The translations under genes and the position numbers were made by a program. Shown in pieces: positions 53,649 to 63,484 of a DNA stretch of 64,000 nt. The notes below the pieces were generated by a model that saw only the letters and a list, made by a program, of their open reading frames with translations, was not told the DNA's origin and did not search any database. The DNA is from Pseudomonas sp. 7SR1 (GTDB taxonomy: Bacteria; Pseudomonadota; Gammaproteobacteria; Pseudomonadales; Pseudomonadaceae). The stretch is taken from NCBI RefSeq assembly GCF_900156465.1, contig NZ_LT707064.1, forward strand, positions 1,958,001 to 2,022,000, given 5' to 3'. Positions within the stretch are counted from its first letter, which is position 1; each line of letters opens with the position of its first letter.

Positions 53649-54839
53649 TTACAGGCCGGCAGCGGCGCGCAGAGCGTCGGCGCGGTCGGTCTTTTCCCAG
53701 GTGAAGGTGGTGAAGGTATCGCCATCGACTGTCTTGGTCTGCGGCGTGCGGCCGAAGTGACCGTAGGCCGCAGTCTCCTGGTACATCGGATGCAGCAGGT
53801 CGAGCATGGTGGTGATGGCGTATGGACGAAGGTCGAACACTTCGCGTACCAGCTTGATGATCTTGTCGTCGCCGATCTTGCCGGTGCCGAAGGTGTTCAA
53901 CGAGATCGAAGTCGGCTGGGCGACGCCGATGGCGTACGACACCTGGATCTCGCAGCGCTCGGCCAGGCCGGCGGCCACGATGTTCTTGGCCACGTAGCGA
54001 CCGGCATAGGCGGCAGAGCGGTCAACCTTCGAAGGATCCTTGCCGGAGAACGCGCCGCCACCGTGACGGGCCATGCCGCCGTAGCTGTCGACGATGATCT
54101 TGCGACCAGTCAGGCCGCAGTCGCCCACCGGGCCACCGATGATGAAGTTGCCGGTCGGGTTGATGTGGAACTGGGTGTCCTTGTTCAGCAGCTCGGCAGG
54201 CACTACGTGCTTGACGATCAGTTCCATCACGCCTTCGCGCAGGTCTTTGTAGGAGACTTCCGGGTTGTGCTGGGTCGACAGCACGATGGCGTCGATGCCG
54301 ACCACCTTGCCATTTTCGTAGCGGCACGTGACCTGAGACTTGGCATCCGGACGCAGCCATGGCAGCAGGCCGGACTTGCGTGCCTCGGCCTGGCGTTGCA
54401 CCAATTGGTGCGAGAACGTGATCGGGGCGGGCATCAGCACGTCGGTTTCGTTGCTGGCGTAGCCGAACATCAGGCCCTGGTCGCCGGCACCCTGGTCTTC
54501 CGGCTTGCTGCGGTCCACGCCCTGGGCGATGTCCACCGACTGCTTGCCGATGATGTTCATCACGCCGCAGGTCGCGCCGTCGAAGCCGACCTCGGAGCTG
54601 TTGTAGCCGATGCCCAGGATGACGTCGCGAACGATCTGTTCCAGGTCGACCCAGGCCGAGGTGGTGACTTCGCCAGCGATGATCGCCACGCCCGTTTTCA
54701 CCAGAGTCTCGCACGCCACGCGGGCGAACTTGTCTTCAGCAATGATGGCGTCCAGCACCGCATCAGAAATCTGGTCGGCGATTTTGTCCGGATGCCCTTC
54801 AGACACGGACTCGGAGGTGAAAAGGGAGTATTCGCTCAT
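53649..54839 (-). CDS. metK: S-adenosylmethionine synthetase
   Basis: 396 residues starting [22 protein letters not shown]. It makes SAM from methionine and ATP. Signatures: [30 protein letters not shown] and the P-loop-like [20 protein letters not shown]. The length is standard. It lies only 19 bp after the ArsR-methyltransferase gene on the same strand, so it is probably read from the promoter that overlaps the palindrome at 55892-55921. Confidence 0.98.
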   Translation of the reverse strand: MSEYSLFTSESVSEGHPDKIADQISDAVLDAIIAEDKFARVACETLVKTGVAIIAGEVTTSAWVDLEQIVRDVILGIGYNSSEVGFDGATCGVMNIIGKQSVDIAQGVDRSKPEDQGAGDQGLMFGYASNETDVLMPAPITFSHQLVQRQAEARKSGLLPWLRPDAKSQVTCRYENGKVVGIDAIVLSTQHNPEVSYKDLREGVMELIVKHVVPAELLNKDTQFHINPTGNFIIGGPVGDCGLTGRKIIVDSYGGMARHGGGAFSGKDPSKVDRSAAYAGRYVAKNIVAAGLAERCEIQVSYAIGVAQPTSISLNTFGTGKIGDDKIIKLVREVFDLRPYAITTMLDLLHPMYQETAAYGHFGRTPQTKTVDGDTFTTFTWEKTDRADALRAAAGL

Positions 54840-54858
54840 CTCGATGTTTTCCTACAAG

Positions 54859-55854
54859 TTACCGATGGTGAGTGTCACCAGCCGGCCGCTGAAAATGGCG
54901 GACCTGGATCTGGAAACCATTTCGTAAGCCTACATAGAGGCTTTCCCCGGGCACGAGGCCCGCAGTGGTGGCCCAACGGGCCAGGTCGTCCTGTTCGAAC
55001 CCCAGCCAGAGATCACCGCAGGCCTCCCTGGCCCAGCTCTGGTTGTGGCTGCATAACTCTGTCACCAGCAGGCTGCCGCCTGGTTGCAGCAGGCCGGCCA
55101 TGTGCTTGAGGGCATCGGCCGGCGCGGCGAAATGATGAAGTACCATGTTCAATACGACGCAATCGGCCTGCAGGTTCACACCATTCAAGGCATCGGCCAA
55201 TTGCAGGCTGACATTAGTCAGGGTTTCGCGCTCGCATACCTGGCGAGCCAGCTCGAGCATGGCCGGGCTGTTGTCCAGCGCCGTGACCTGGCTGAAGCGT
55301 CTTGCCAGTTCCGGCAGGAAGGCGCCATCGCCAGGACCCACCTCGATGGCGGTGGCGTCGGGCGCAAAGCTAAGTTTGTCCAGCAGCGCCAAGACACTTT
55401 CACGGTATTGCGGCAATCCTGCGATCAGGTCCTGCTGGGCGCGAAATTTCTCCGCGACCCGGGCAAAAAAATCCTGGCTGGCGGCGGCCCGTTGCCCATG
55501 GACCTGGGCAATGCGGGCCTGCACGTCCGTCGGCAGGCTCAGCTCGTCCACTTCTTCCAGCAATGCCGCGTGCAGCTTGCCACCCAGAAGGTCGGTGTGG
55601 GGCAGGGCGCGACGGTAGAAAATTGCATTGCCTTCACGGCGGGTCGCCACCAGGTCGGCCTGGGCGAGGACCTTGAGGTGATGGCTCATGCCGGACTGGC
55701 CGATGCCGAAGATCTGTGCCAGCTCCAGCACGCCGAACGAATCGTTGGCCAGGGCGCGCAACACATTGAGGCGCAATGGGTCGCCACCGGCCTTGCAAAG
55801 GGCCGCCAGTTCATCGCTATCGTTATGCTGAAGGGAAGGCGCACGTAAGTTCAT
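54859..55854 (-). CDS. ArsR-family regulator fused to a SAM-dependent methyltransferase domain (SahR-like)
   Basis: 331 residues. Residues 12-95 form an ArsR winged helix: LAALCKAGGDPLRLNVLRALA, the recognition helix in FGIGQSGMSHHLKVLAQADLV, and the wing TRREGNAIFYRR. Residues about 150-320 form a class I methyltransferase fold: AIEVGPGDGAFLPELARRF (motif I), VTALDNSPAMLELAR, and CVVLNMVLHHFAAPADALKHM. Fused regulators of this kind next to metK and ahcY are known as SahR, repressors released by SAH. The methyltransferase part may serve only as a sensor. It shares the unit with metK. Confidence 0.88.
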   Translation of the reverse strand: MNLRAPSLQHNDSDELAALCKAGGDPLRLNVLRALANDSFGVLELAQIFGIGQSGMSHHLKVLAQADLVATRREGNAIFYRRALPHTDLLGGKLHAALLEEVDELSLPTDVQARIAQVHGQRAAASQDFFARVAEKFRAQQDLIAGLPQYRESVLALLDKLSFAPDATAIEVGPGDGAFLPELARRFSQVTALDNSPAMLELARQVCERETLTNVSLQLADALNGVNLQADCVVLNMVLHHFAAPADALKHMAGLLQPGGSLLVTELCSHNQSWAREACGDLWLGFEQDDLARWATTAGLVPGESLYVGLRNGFQIQVRHFQRPAGDTHHR

Positions 55855-55891
55855 AGGGCGGCAGTCTAGACAGGGGGTTATGTCATCGCAA

Positions 55892-55921
55892 GTTCAATAT
55901 CAAAAAGTTTTGATATTGAAC
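55892..55921. promoter_or_regulatory. 30-bp perfect palindrome, probable operator of the ArsR-methyltransferase regulator
   Basis: GTTCAATATCAAAA and its exact reverse complement TTTTGATATTGAAC are separated by AG. The centre is about 52 bp upstream of the regulator's ATG and about 206 bp upstream of tkt. It overlaps the place where a -35 box of the regulator-metK unit would lie (TTGATA). It is AT-rich in a GC-rich genome and is the most perfect inverted repeat of its kind seen in the window. Confidence 0.8.
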
Positions 55922-56112
55922 GATAAATGGCACTTCCCGGAGCGCGCCCGACTCTACAGCTCATCAGCGGAAAGGTTTCACCTGGCGAAAGCGACTTTAT
56001 CCACCGGAAAAACCGCTCTGGATGACTATCTGTCATTGCCCCCGGGCGGGTGGGTGAGGGAAAATGCTCGCCTTTTTTCAGTTTCGTCTATTCAAAACCC
56101 AGGAGATCAGCG

Positions 56113-58110
56113 ATGCCCAGCCGTCGTGAGCGTGCCAATGCCATTCGTGCCCTCAGCATGGATGCCGTGCAAAAAGCCAACAGCGGCCATCCAGGTGCCC
56201 CGATGGGCATGGCGGATATCGCCGAGGTGCTGTGGCGCGACTACCTCAAGCACAATCCGTGCAATCCGTCCTTCGCCGACCGCGACCGCTTCGTGCTGTC
56301 CAACGGTCACGGTTCGATGTTGATCTACTCGCTGCTGCACCTGACCGGTTACGACCTGTCGATCGATGACCTGAAGAACTTCCGCCAGTTACACAGCCGC
56401 ACCCCGGGCCATCCGGAATACGGCTACACCCCGGGCGTCGAAACGACCACCGGCCCGTTGGGCCAGGGCCTCGCCAACGCGGTGGGTTTTGCCCTCGCCG
56501 AAAAAGTTCTGGCGGCCCAGTTCAACCGTCCTGGCCATAACGTGGTCGATCACCATACCTACGTATTCCTGGGCGATGGCTGCATGATGGAAGGTATTTC
56601 CCATGAAGTCGCCTCCCTGGCCGGCACCCTGGGCCTGGACAAGCTGATCGCTTTCTACGATGACAATGGCATTTCCATCGACGGCGAAGTCGAGGGCTGG
56701 TTTACCGACGACACCCCCAAGCGCTTCGAAGCCTATAACTGGCTGGTGATCCGCAACGTCGACGGCCATGACCCGGAAGAAATCAAGACCGCCATCGAGA
56801 CCGCTCGCAAGAGCGCCCAGCCGACCCTGATCTGCTGCAAGACCACCATCGGTTTCGGCTCCCCCAACAAGCAAGGCAAGGAAGACTGCCACGGGGCCCC
56901 GCTGGGCGCCGAGGAAATCGCCCTGACCCGCGCCGCGTTGAAGTGGGAGCACGGTCCGTTCGAAATCCCTGCCGACATCTATGCCGAATGGGACGCCAAG
57001 GAAAAAGGTCGTGCGCTCGAAGCCGATTGGGATCAGCGTTTCGCTGCCTATTCCGCCGAGTTCCCTGCGCTGGCCAATGAACTGGTCCGTCGCCTCAGTG
57101 GCGAGCTGCCAGCCGACTTCGCCGAAAAGGCCTCGGCCTATATCGCCGAAGTCGCAGCCAAGGGCGAAACCATCGCCAGCCGCAAGGCCAGCCAGAACAC
57201 CCTCAATGCCTTCGGCCCGTTGTTGCCCGAGCTGCTGGGCGGTTCGGCCGACCTGGCCGGTTCCAACCTGACCCTGTGGAAAGGCTGCAAGGGCGTCAGT
57301 GCCGAAGATGCCAGTGGCAACTACATGTACTACGGCGTGCGTGAGTTCGGCATGAGCGCCATCATGAACGGCGTAGCCCTGCATGGCGGCCTGGTGCCTT
57401 ATGGCGCGACCTTCCTGATGTTCATGGAGTACGCCCGCAACGCCGTGCGCATGTCGGCGCTGATGAAAAAGCGCGTGCTCTATGTGTTCACCCACGACTC
57501 CATCGGCCTGGGCGAAGACGGCCCGACTCACCAGCCGATCGAGCAACTGGCCAGCCTGCGCTGCACTCCGAACCTCGATACCTGGCGCCCATGCGATGCC
57601 GTGGAGTCGGCGGTGGCCTGGAAATACGCCATCGAGCGCAACGACGGCCCGTCGGCCTTGATCTTCTCCCGTCAGAACCTGCAGCACCAGGCCCGTGAAG
57701 CTGGCCAGATCGACGACATTTCCCGTGGCGGCTATGTGCTCAAGGACTGCATCGGTGAGCCCGAGCTGATTCTGATTGCCACCGGTTCCGAAGTCGGCCT
57801 GGCCGTCCAGGCCTACGACAAGCTGACCGCCCAAGGCCGCAACGTGCGTGTGGTGTCCATGCCATGCACCAGCGTGTTCGATGCCCAGGACGCCGGCTAC
57901 AAGCAGTCGGTATTGCCACTGCAGGTCAGCGCCCGGATCGCCATCGAGGCCGCTCACGCCGATTACTGGTACAAGTACGTTGGCCTGGAAGGCCGCGTGA
58001 TCGGCATGACCACCTACGGTGAATCGGCACCTGCCGCAGCCTTGTTCGAAGAGTTCGGTTTTACCCTGGAGAACATCCTGGGTCAGGCTGAAGAGCTGCT
58101 GGAAGACTGA
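56113..58110 (+). CDS. tkt: Transketolase
   Basis: 665 residues from the ATG at 56113 ([21 protein letters not shown]), with AGGAGA upstream; a longer frame from 56050 is not conserved. Thiamine-diphosphate enzyme that moves two-carbon units between pentose and triose/tetrose phosphates. Blocks: [34 protein letters not shown], the ThDP motif [38 protein letters not shown], and [25 protein letters not shown]. It opens the tkt-epd-pgk-fba stretch; its product erythrose-4-phosphate is the Epd substrate. Confidence 0.98.
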   Translation: MPSRRERANAIRALSMDAVQKANSGHPGAPMGMADIAEVLWRDYLKHNPCNPSFADRDRFVLSNGHGSMLIYSLLHLTGYDLSIDDLKNFRQLHSRTPGHPEYGYTPGVETTTGPLGQGLANAVGFALAEKVLAAQFNRPGHNVVDHHTYVFLGDGCMMEGISHEVASLAGTLGLDKLIAFYDDNGISIDGEVEGWFTDDTPKRFEAYNWLVIRNVDGHDPEEIKTAIETARKSAQPTLICCKTTIGFGSPNKQGKEDCHGAPLGAEEIALTRAALKWEHGPFEIPADIYAEWDAKEKGRALEADWDQRFAAYSAEFPALANELVRRLSGELPADFAEKASAYIAEVAAKGETIASRKASQNTLNAFGPLLPELLGGSADLAGSNLTLWKGCKGVSAEDASGNYMYYGVREFGMSAIMNGVALHGGLVPYGATFLMFMEYARNAVRMSALMKKRVLYVFTHDSIGLGEDGPTHQPIEQLASLRCTPNLDTWRPCDAVESAVAWKYAIERNDGPSALIFSRQNLQHQAREAGQIDDISRGGYVLKDCIGEPELILIATGSEVGLAVQAYDKLTAQGRNVRVVSMPCTSVFDAQDAGYKQSVLPLQVSARIAIEAAHADYWYKYVGLEGRVIGMTTYGESAPAAALFEEFGFTLENILGQAEELLED

Positions 58111-58137
58111 TCCGCAAACAGGTTGTCTGTTCTGACG

Positions 58138-58210
58138 CCATCGCGAGCAAGCTCGCTCCCACAAGGGTTTTCACCGATCCTGTAGGAGCGAGCTTGCTCG
58201 CGATAGCGGT
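58138..58210. repeat. REP inverted pair between tkt and epd
   Basis: ATCGCGAGCAAGCTCGCTCC and its inverse GGAGCGAGCTTGCTCGCGAT flank about 20 bp. It sits inside a likely tkt-epd transcript. Confidence 0.85.
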
Positions 58211-58258
58211 GGCCCAGACGACACTGCCTCAATGGATTCAACCAGGTCAGAGAACCCC

Positions 58259-59344
58259 ATGCCCCAACCGCGTCCCTACAGAGTTGCACTCAACGGCTAC
58301 GGCCGGATTGGTCGTTGCGTCTTGCGTGCGTTGTTCGAGCGAGGAGCCAAGGCCGGGTTCGAGATTGTGGCCATCAACGATCTGGCCGACATGGCCAGCA
58401 TCGAATACCTGACACGCTTTGACTCCACCCACGGCCGGTTTCCCGGCGAAGTGCGGGTCGAGGGCGATTGTCTGCATATTAACGGCGACTGCGTGAAGGT
58501 CTTGCGCAGTGCCACCCCCGAAGGCATCGATTGGGCGTCCCTGGATGTCGATCTGGTGCTCGAGTGCTCTGGCGCCTACCACACCCGCGAAGACGGCCAG
58601 CGTTTTCTCGCTGCCGGCGCGCCACGGGTGTTGTTCTCCCAGCCGATGGCCAGTGAAGCGGACGTGGACGCCACCATCGTCTACGGCGTGAACCAGGATT
58701 GCCTGACCGGCGAAGAGCTGCTGGTGTCCAACGCGTCCTGCACCACCAACTGCGGCGTGCCGCTGTTGCGCTTGCTGGACCAGGCCATCGGCCTGGAATA
58801 CGTGTCGATCACCACCATCCACTCGGCGATGAACGATCAGCCGGTGATCGACGCCTATCACCATGAAGACTTGCGCCGCACCCGGTCGGCGTTCCAGTCG
58901 GTGATTCCGGTGTCCACTGGTCTGGCGAGAGGCATCGAACGGCTGCTGCCGGAACTTGCGGGACGAATTCAGGCCAAAGCCGTGCGGGTGCCGACGGTCA
59001 ACGTGTCCTGCCTCGATATGACGATGCAGACCGTGAGCGATACCGACGCCACCGAGGTCAACCGGATCCTGCGCGAAGCCGCCACCAGCGGCCCGCTCAA
59101 AGGCTTGCTGGCCTATACCGAGTTGCCTCATGCCAGTTGTGACTTTAACCATGATCCTCATTCGGCCATCGTCGACGCCAGCCAGACCCGCGTTTCCGGG
59201 CCTCGGCTTGTGAACATCCTGGCCTGGTTCGACAACGAATGGGGATTTGCCAACCGAATGCTGGACGTTGCCGGGCACTACCTGCAGGCGGCGACTTCGC
59301 TTTCTGATTCCCAGCGTTCTGTTTCAAAAAAACCTGCTCTCTAA
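58259..59344 (+). CDS. epd: D-erythrose-4-phosphate dehydrogenase
   Basis: 361 residues from the ATG at 58259 (MPQPRPYRVALNGYGRIGRCV). GAPDH fold with NAD motif ALNGYGRIGR and catalytic Cys161 in SNASCTTNC. Blocks that distinguish Epd from glycolytic GapA are TTIHSAMNDQPVIDAYHHED, FQSVIPVSTGLARGIERLLPE and DFNHDPHSAIVDASQT, which match E. coli Epd. It oxidises erythrose-4-phosphate to 4-phosphoerythronate for pyridoxal phosphate synthesis. It has about 20 extra C-terminal residues. It is 24 bp before pgk. Confidence 0.95.
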   Translation: MPQPRPYRVALNGYGRIGRCVLRALFERGAKAGFEIVAINDLADMASIEYLTRFDSTHGRFPGEVRVEGDCLHINGDCVKVLRSATPEGIDWASLDVDLVLECSGAYHTREDGQRFLAAGAPRVLFSQPMASEADVDATIVYGVNQDCLTGEELLVSNASCTTNCGVPLLRLLDQAIGLEYVSITTIHSAMNDQPVIDAYHHEDLRRTRSAFQSVIPVSTGLARGIERLLPELAGRIQAKAVRVPTVNVSCLDMTMQTVSDTDATEVNRILREAATSGPLKGLLAYTELPHASCDFNHDPHSAIVDASQTRVSGPRLVNILAWFDNEWGFANRMLDVAGHYLQAATSLSDSQRSVSKKPAL

Positions 59345-59368
59345 ACAGTTATCCAGGAATTGCGACCC

Positions 59369-60532
59369 ATGACCGTGTTGAAGATGTCCGACCTCGATCT
59401 GCAAGGTAAGCGCGTACTGATCCGCGAAGACCTCAACGTCCCCGTCAAGGACGGTGTCGTCACCAGCGACGCGCGCATCCTGGCTTCGCTGCCGACCATC
59501 AAGCTGGCCCTGGAAAAAGGCGCGGCCGTGATGGTCTGCTCGCATTTGGGCCGTCCAACCGAGGGCGAGTTCTCGGCCGAGAACAGCCTCAAGCCAGTGG
59601 CCGACTACCTGAGCCGCGCCCTTGGCCGTGAAGTGCCGCTGGTGGCCGACTACCTGGGTGGCGTGGACGTAAAGGCCGGCGACGTCGTGCTGTTCGAGAA
59701 CGTGCGCTTCAACAAGGGCGAGAAGAAGAACGCCGACGAGCTGGCGCAGCAATATGCCGCCCTGTGCGACGTGTTCGTGATGGACGCCTTCGGTACCGCG
59801 CACCGTGCCGAGGGTTCGACCCATGGCGTGGCGAAGTTCGCCAAGATCGCGGCGGCGGGCCCATTGCTGGCCGCCGAACTGGATGCGCTGGGCAAGGCCC
59901 TGGGCGCTCCCGCCAAGCCGATGGCCGCCATCGTGGCCGGTTCCAAGGTCTCCACCAAGCTCGACGTGCTGAACAGCCTGAGCCAGATCTGCGATCAGTT
60001 GATCGTCGGCGGTGGTATCGCCAATACCTTCCTGGCGGCCGCCGGTCATCCGGTCGGCAAATCCCTTTACGAGCCGGACCTGCTGGATACCGCCCGTGAA
60101 ATCGCCGCCAAGGTCAGCGTGCCGCTGCCGGTGGACGTCGTGGTCGCCAAGGAATTCGCCGAAAGCGCCAAGGCCACCGTCAAGGCGATCGCCGACGTGG
60201 CTGAAGACGACATGATCCTGGACATCGGTCCGCAGACCGCGGCCAATTTCGCCGAGCTGTTGAAGGCTTCCCAGACTATCCTGTGGAACGGCCCGGTGGG
60301 CGTGTTCGAATTCGATCAGTTTGGCAACGGCACCAAGGTCCTGGCCCAGGCTATCGCCGAAAGCCCGGCGTTCTCCATCGCAGGTGGCGGCGATACCCTG
60401 GCGGCCATCGACAAGTACCGCGTGGCTGACCGGATTTCCTACATTTCGACCGGTGGCGGTGCGTTCCTCGAATTCGTCGAGGGCAAGGTGCTGCCGGCGG
60501 TGGAAATCCTCGAAAGCCGGGCCAAGGCCTGA
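59369..60532 (+). CDS. pgk: Phosphoglycerate kinase
   Basis: 387 residues from the ATG at 59369 ([21 protein letters not shown]). Blocks: [77 protein letters not shown], and the nucleotide loop [16 protein letters not shown]. It interconverts 1,3-bisphosphoglycerate and 3-phosphoglycerate with ATP. Close spacing behind epd suggests one transcript, as in many proteobacteria. Confidence 0.98.
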   Translation: MTVLKMSDLDLQGKRVLIREDLNVPVKDGVVTSDARILASLPTIKLALEKGAAVMVCSHLGRPTEGEFSAENSLKPVADYLSRALGREVPLVADYLGGVDVKAGDVVLFENVRFNKGEKKNADELAQQYAALCDVFVMDAFGTAHRAEGSTHGVAKFAKIAAAGPLLAAELDALGKALGAPAKPMAAIVAGSKVSTKLDVLNSLSQICDQLIVGGGIANTFLAAAGHPVGKSLYEPDLLDTAREIAAKVSVPLPVDVVVAKEFAESAKATVKAIADVAEDDMILDIGPQTAANFAELLKASQTILWNGPVGVFEFDQFGNGTKVLAQAIAESPAFSIAGGGDTLAAIDKYRVADRISYISTGGGAFLEFVEGKVLPAVEILESRAKA

Positions 60533-60563
60533 GGTTAGGTTGACCGGGCAAAGGAGTGTTCTG

Positions 60564-60785
60564 ATGGTCAAGACGTGGGCGCTTTTGTTTTCGACCGTGG
60601 CCCTGGCCGCTTGCGGGAGTCAACCGCAGGCTACGTCGGAGCCGGCTCCCCGTGAGCCGGAGCCAGGCTGCTACCAGGCGGAATGGCAGGCGGAAACCAA
60701 CCCGGTGCTGAACAAGCGCTCCGGGCCGGACGGTCTGGACAAATACGAAACGCAAACCCCGGCCAAGGAACATGGCTGTCCTTGA
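60564..60785 (+). CDS. Small lipoprotein of unknown function
   Basis: 73 residues from the ATG at 60564, with AAAGGAG 7 bp upstream. Lipobox VALAACG with Cys17; the mature part is Pro/Glu-rich (SQPQATSEPAPREPEPG), with two more cysteines that could pair (GCYQAEW, HGCP). It is 31 bp after pgk and 57 bp before the MliC-like gene, so it may ride on the pgk transcript. No family is recognised. Confidence 0.75.
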   Translation: MVKTWALLFSTVALAACGSQPQATSEPAPREPEPGCYQAEWQAETNPVLNKRSGPDGLDKYETQTPAKEHGCP

Positions 60786-60842
60786 CGGGTCTGACCCTTT
60801 AACTCATGGCTGGCGGCCTGTGCCGTCAGTCGAGGAACACGG

Positions 60843-61175
60843 ATGAAAGGCTTTATCGCCATCATGGCGTTGGCATTGCTGGCCGGTTGCGCGCAGTTGA
60901 ACCTGTTGCATTCGTCCGAACCGGTGGCGGGTTGGACGACCTGGACTTGCGACAGCGAGGCCAAGGTCATCTGGCGCTATACCGACGATACCCGCAATGC
61001 TGTCGAGGTGCGCCTCGGCGGCGCCGAGCAGGTGTATCGCCTGAAGCAGGAACCGGGTGCGTCGGGTGCGCTGTACAGTGACGACATGCTGGCGTTCCAT
61101 ATCAAGGGTGAGGAAGGCCTGGCGTATTGGGTCGCCACCAATGATCTGATCGGACGCGGTTGCAAGGCCCAGTAA
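60843..61175 (+). CDS. MliC-like lipoprotein inhibitor of C-type lysozyme
   Basis: 110 residues. Lipobox LLAGC with Cys16. The mature domain has the MliC/PliC pattern: TWTCDSEAKVIWRYTDDTRNAVEVRLGG, YRLKQEPGASGALYSDDMLAFHIKGEEGLAYWVATND and a final Cys in GRGCKAQ that should pair with the first. The Ser-Gly of the inhibitory loop is present (ASGALY). It would sit in the outer membrane and protect peptidoglycan from host lysozyme. Confidence 0.82.
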   Translation: MKGFIAIMALALLAGCAQLNLLHSSEPVAGWTTWTCDSEAKVIWRYTDDTRNAVEVRLGGAEQVYRLKQEPGASGALYSDDMLAFHIKGEEGLAYWVATNDLIGRGCKAQ

Positions 61176-61221
61176 TACGATTGAACCGACCACGAAAATC
61201 CAAATGTGGGAGCGGATCCAG

Positions 61222-61312
61222 CGTGGGAGCGAGCTTGCTCGCGATAGCGGTGTATCAGGTAACAGTAATGTTGAATGTACCCTCATCGCGAGCAAGCTCG
61301 CTCCCACAGGGA
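61222..61312. repeat. REP inverted pair upstream of fba
   Basis: GCGTGGGAGCGAGCTTGCTC and its inverse GAGCAAGCTCGCTCCCAC lie about 50 bp apart; a partial third unit, ATGTGGGAGCGGATCCAGC, is at 61204. This takes up much of the 272-bp gap between the MliC-like gene and fba. Confidence 0.85.
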
Positions 61313-61447
61313 TCGCGTCAGTATTTGGGTTTGGCGATACCGAACACGCAGGCCGGGGACAACCCCCGACCCGCAATGACTTGAATAGCCGCCGCCGCTC
61401 CGGCAGGCTGGCACGATTAACGACCCTCGACCGGGAGAGACACACAA

Positions 61448-62512
61448 ATGGCACTTATCAGCATGCGTCAGATGCTGGACCACGCAGCCGAGTTCGGCTA
61501 TGGCGTTCCAGCCTTTAACGTCAACAACCTTGAGCAGATGCGCGCCATCATGGAAGCCGCTGACAAGACTGACTCTCCGGTGATCGTCCAGGCTTCGGCC
61601 GGTGCTCGTAAATACGCCGGCGCCCCGTTCCTGCGCCACCTGATCCTGGCGGCGATCGAAGAATTCCCGCACATCCCGGTGTGCATGCACCAGGACCACG
61701 GCACCAGCCCGGACGTCTGCCAGCGCTCCATCCAGCTGGGCTTCAGCTCGGTCATGATGGACGGTTCCCTGGGCGAAGACGGCAAGACCCCGACCGACTA
61801 CGAATACAACGTGCGCGTCACCCAGCAGACCGTGGCCATGGCCCACGCTTGCGGCGTTTCCGTGGAAGGCGAACTGGGTTGCCTGGGCTCGCTGGAAACC
61901 GGCATGGCCGGCGAAGAAGACGGCATCGGCGCCGAAGGCGTGCTGGACCACAGCCAGATGCTGACCGACCCCGAAGAAGCCGCCGATTTCGTCAAGAAAA
62001 CCCAGGTCGATGCCCTGGCCATCGCCATCGGCACCAGCCACGGCGCCTACAAGTTCACCAAGCCGCCTACCGGTGACGTGTTGGCGATCGACCGCATCAA
62101 GGAAATCCACAAGCGCATCCCCAACACCCACCTGGTGATGCACGGTTCGTCCTCGGTGCCTCAGGAATGGCTGGCGATCATCAACCAGTACGGCGGCGAC
62201 ATCAAGGAAACCTACGGCGTGCCGGTTGAAGAGATCGTCGAAGGCATCAAGCACGGCGTGCGCAAGGTCAACATCGACACCGACCTGCGCCTGGCCTCCA
62301 CCGGTGCCATGCGCCGCCTGATGGCAACCAATCCGAGCGAATTCGACCCACGCAAATTCCTCGGCGCCACCGTCACCGCCATGCGTGACGTGTGCATCGC
62401 CCGTTACGAAGCGTTCGGCACCGCCGGCAATGCTTCGAAGATCAAGCCGATCTCCCTGGAAGGCATGTACCAGCGTTACCTGAAGGGTGAGTTGAACGCC
62501 AAGGTCAATTGA
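61448..62512 (+). CDS. fba: Fructose-1,6-bisphosphate aldolase, class II
   Basis: 354 residues from the ATG at 61448, with GGGAGAG upstream. Zinc aldolase that splits fructose-1,6-bisphosphate, here mainly gluconeogenic because Pseudomonas lacks phosphofructokinase. Blocks: [37 protein letters not shown] with the zinc histidine, [37 protein letters not shown] and [18 protein letters not shown]. The length and HQDHG form place it in the type common to Pseudomonas and cyanobacteria. Confidence 0.98.
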   Translation: MALISMRQMLDHAAEFGYGVPAFNVNNLEQMRAIMEAADKTDSPVIVQASAGARKYAGAPFLRHLILAAIEEFPHIPVCMHQDHGTSPDVCQRSIQLGFSSVMMDGSLGEDGKTPTDYEYNVRVTQQTVAMAHACGVSVEGELGCLGSLETGMAGEEDGIGAEGVLDHSQMLTDPEEAADFVKKTQVDALAIAIGTSHGAYKFTKPPTGDVLAIDRIKEIHKRIPNTHLVMHGSSSVPQEWLAIINQYGGDIKETYGVPVEEIVEGIKHGVRKVNIDTDLRLASTGAMRRLMATNPSEFDPRKFLGATVTAMRDVCIARYEAFGTAGNASKIKPISLEGMYQRYLKGELNAKVN

Positions 62513-62525
62513 GGCTTCAGTGGTG

Positions 62526-62556
62526 AGAAAACCCGCAGTGATGCGGGTTTTTTTAT
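62526..62556 (+). terminator. Rho-independent terminator after fba
   Basis: AAAACCCGCA, loop GTGA, TGCGGGTTTTTTT, 14 bp after the fba stop; short of the convergent inhibitor gene. Confidence 0.93.
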
Positions 62557-62566
62557 GATTGCTGGC

Positions 62567-62836
62567 TTAGCTGCAGGTAAAGCCTTTGATCTTGCCTTCC
62601 TGATCCACCGTGATGCTGAGACGATTCTTGTTTAAATCCTTGGTAAAAAAGATGCCACCTGGAGTGGTGCTTCTTACAGCATCTGCCCCGGCTTTGGCTT
62701 TGGCGTCATTCTCTGTGCTGGAATCGAATGTCTTGCCGACAAGATCCTTGACCAGCGTTTCATCGCAAGCGGCTTGGGCATGAGCGGCGGTGCTGAGCAG
62801 CAAGGCCGATACCAGGTTGAATAATCTGTGGCTCAT
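62567..62836 (-). CDS. I78 family protease-inhibitor-like secreted protein
   Basis: 89 residues from the ATG at 62836 (MSHRLFNLVSALLLSTAAHA), with AAGGAG upstream; a longer frame exists but lacks a site. Signal peptide about 1-22. The mature part CDETLVKDLVGKTFDSS ... AGADAVRSTTPGGIFFTKDL ... NRLSITVDQEGKIKGFTCS follows the I78 (potato-inhibitor-like) pattern: a Cys at each end, LVGK, the AGAxxVR-PG turn and the RLxIxxDxxGxI strand. It would inhibit serine proteases in the periplasm or outside. Confidence 0.75.
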   Translation of the reverse strand: MSHRLFNLVSALLLSTAAHAQAACDETLVKDLVGKTFDSSTENDAKAKAGADAVRSTTPGGIFFTKDLNKNRLSITVDQEGKIKGFTCS

Positions 62837-63484
62837 GGTAGCTAAACTCCTTTTTATGGGGGCCTCCATCGAAGGAATGCTCCAGGCGTTATATGGTCTG
62901 TACGACGCGATAGTCATGCTGCGTTGAACAACATGACCTCGGTTTTCGATGACTTTCCGTACAAATCTAAGCTACTGCGCCCAGTTGTTTGAAACTACTG
63001 TCATAGATAACAGTTTTTTATGGGGATTTGGGCTTTGCGTCTGTGGTACCCGCCCGGGTGATTACAGCATTAGGAGGGGCGTGCCCTCTGGCTACTGTAG
63101 GAAATGACAGTTTTTATAACTTTTAAGATGGATTGATTCTTCTTGTTCCCCATTTGCAGCGTATCGCCGCTCCAGCTTTACTTCGGACGTTAATCCTAGC
63201 CCGTTAACCACGTTGGCCGAACGCAGGCTTTGTGCAGTGGGCATCCTGCCATGGATGATGGGATAGCTGCGCTGGGCCATGGATGGCCCTTCGCAGCGGG
63301 TCCTCGGAGCAAGGCCGGAGTGAGGGCGCACCGAGCCTGGGCGAGGTGCCGAGTGGTGGGACAAAAGCGCTTTGGTTGCTTTCGCGCTTTTCGAAAGTGA
63401 CCCGCTGTAAGAACGGAACCGTCAGCAGCCCCGTTATCGCGGCAATGGACGTACACACGGTACCTGTCTATCGAAAGCACCCGA
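62837..63484. other. 648-bp stretch without a credible gene; its right part resembles a Pseudomonas interspersed element
   Basis: The left half (62837-63110) is AT-richer and holds the inhibitor promoter region but no ORF with a ribosome site. The right half (about 63230-63440) contains CCATGGATGGCCCTTCGCAG, GGCCGGAGTGAGGGCGCACC and AAAGTGACCCGCTGTAAGAA. I remember similar strings at many intergenic places in P. fluorescens-group genomes. Small ORFs on both strands here look like artefacts of this element. Confidence 0.5.

Noticed and set aside
58259..59344. The GAPDH-fold gene as glycolytic gapA
   Set aside because: Blocks such as TTIHSAMNDQPVIDAYH and DFNHDPHSAIVD match Epd, and it sits before pgk as epd does.
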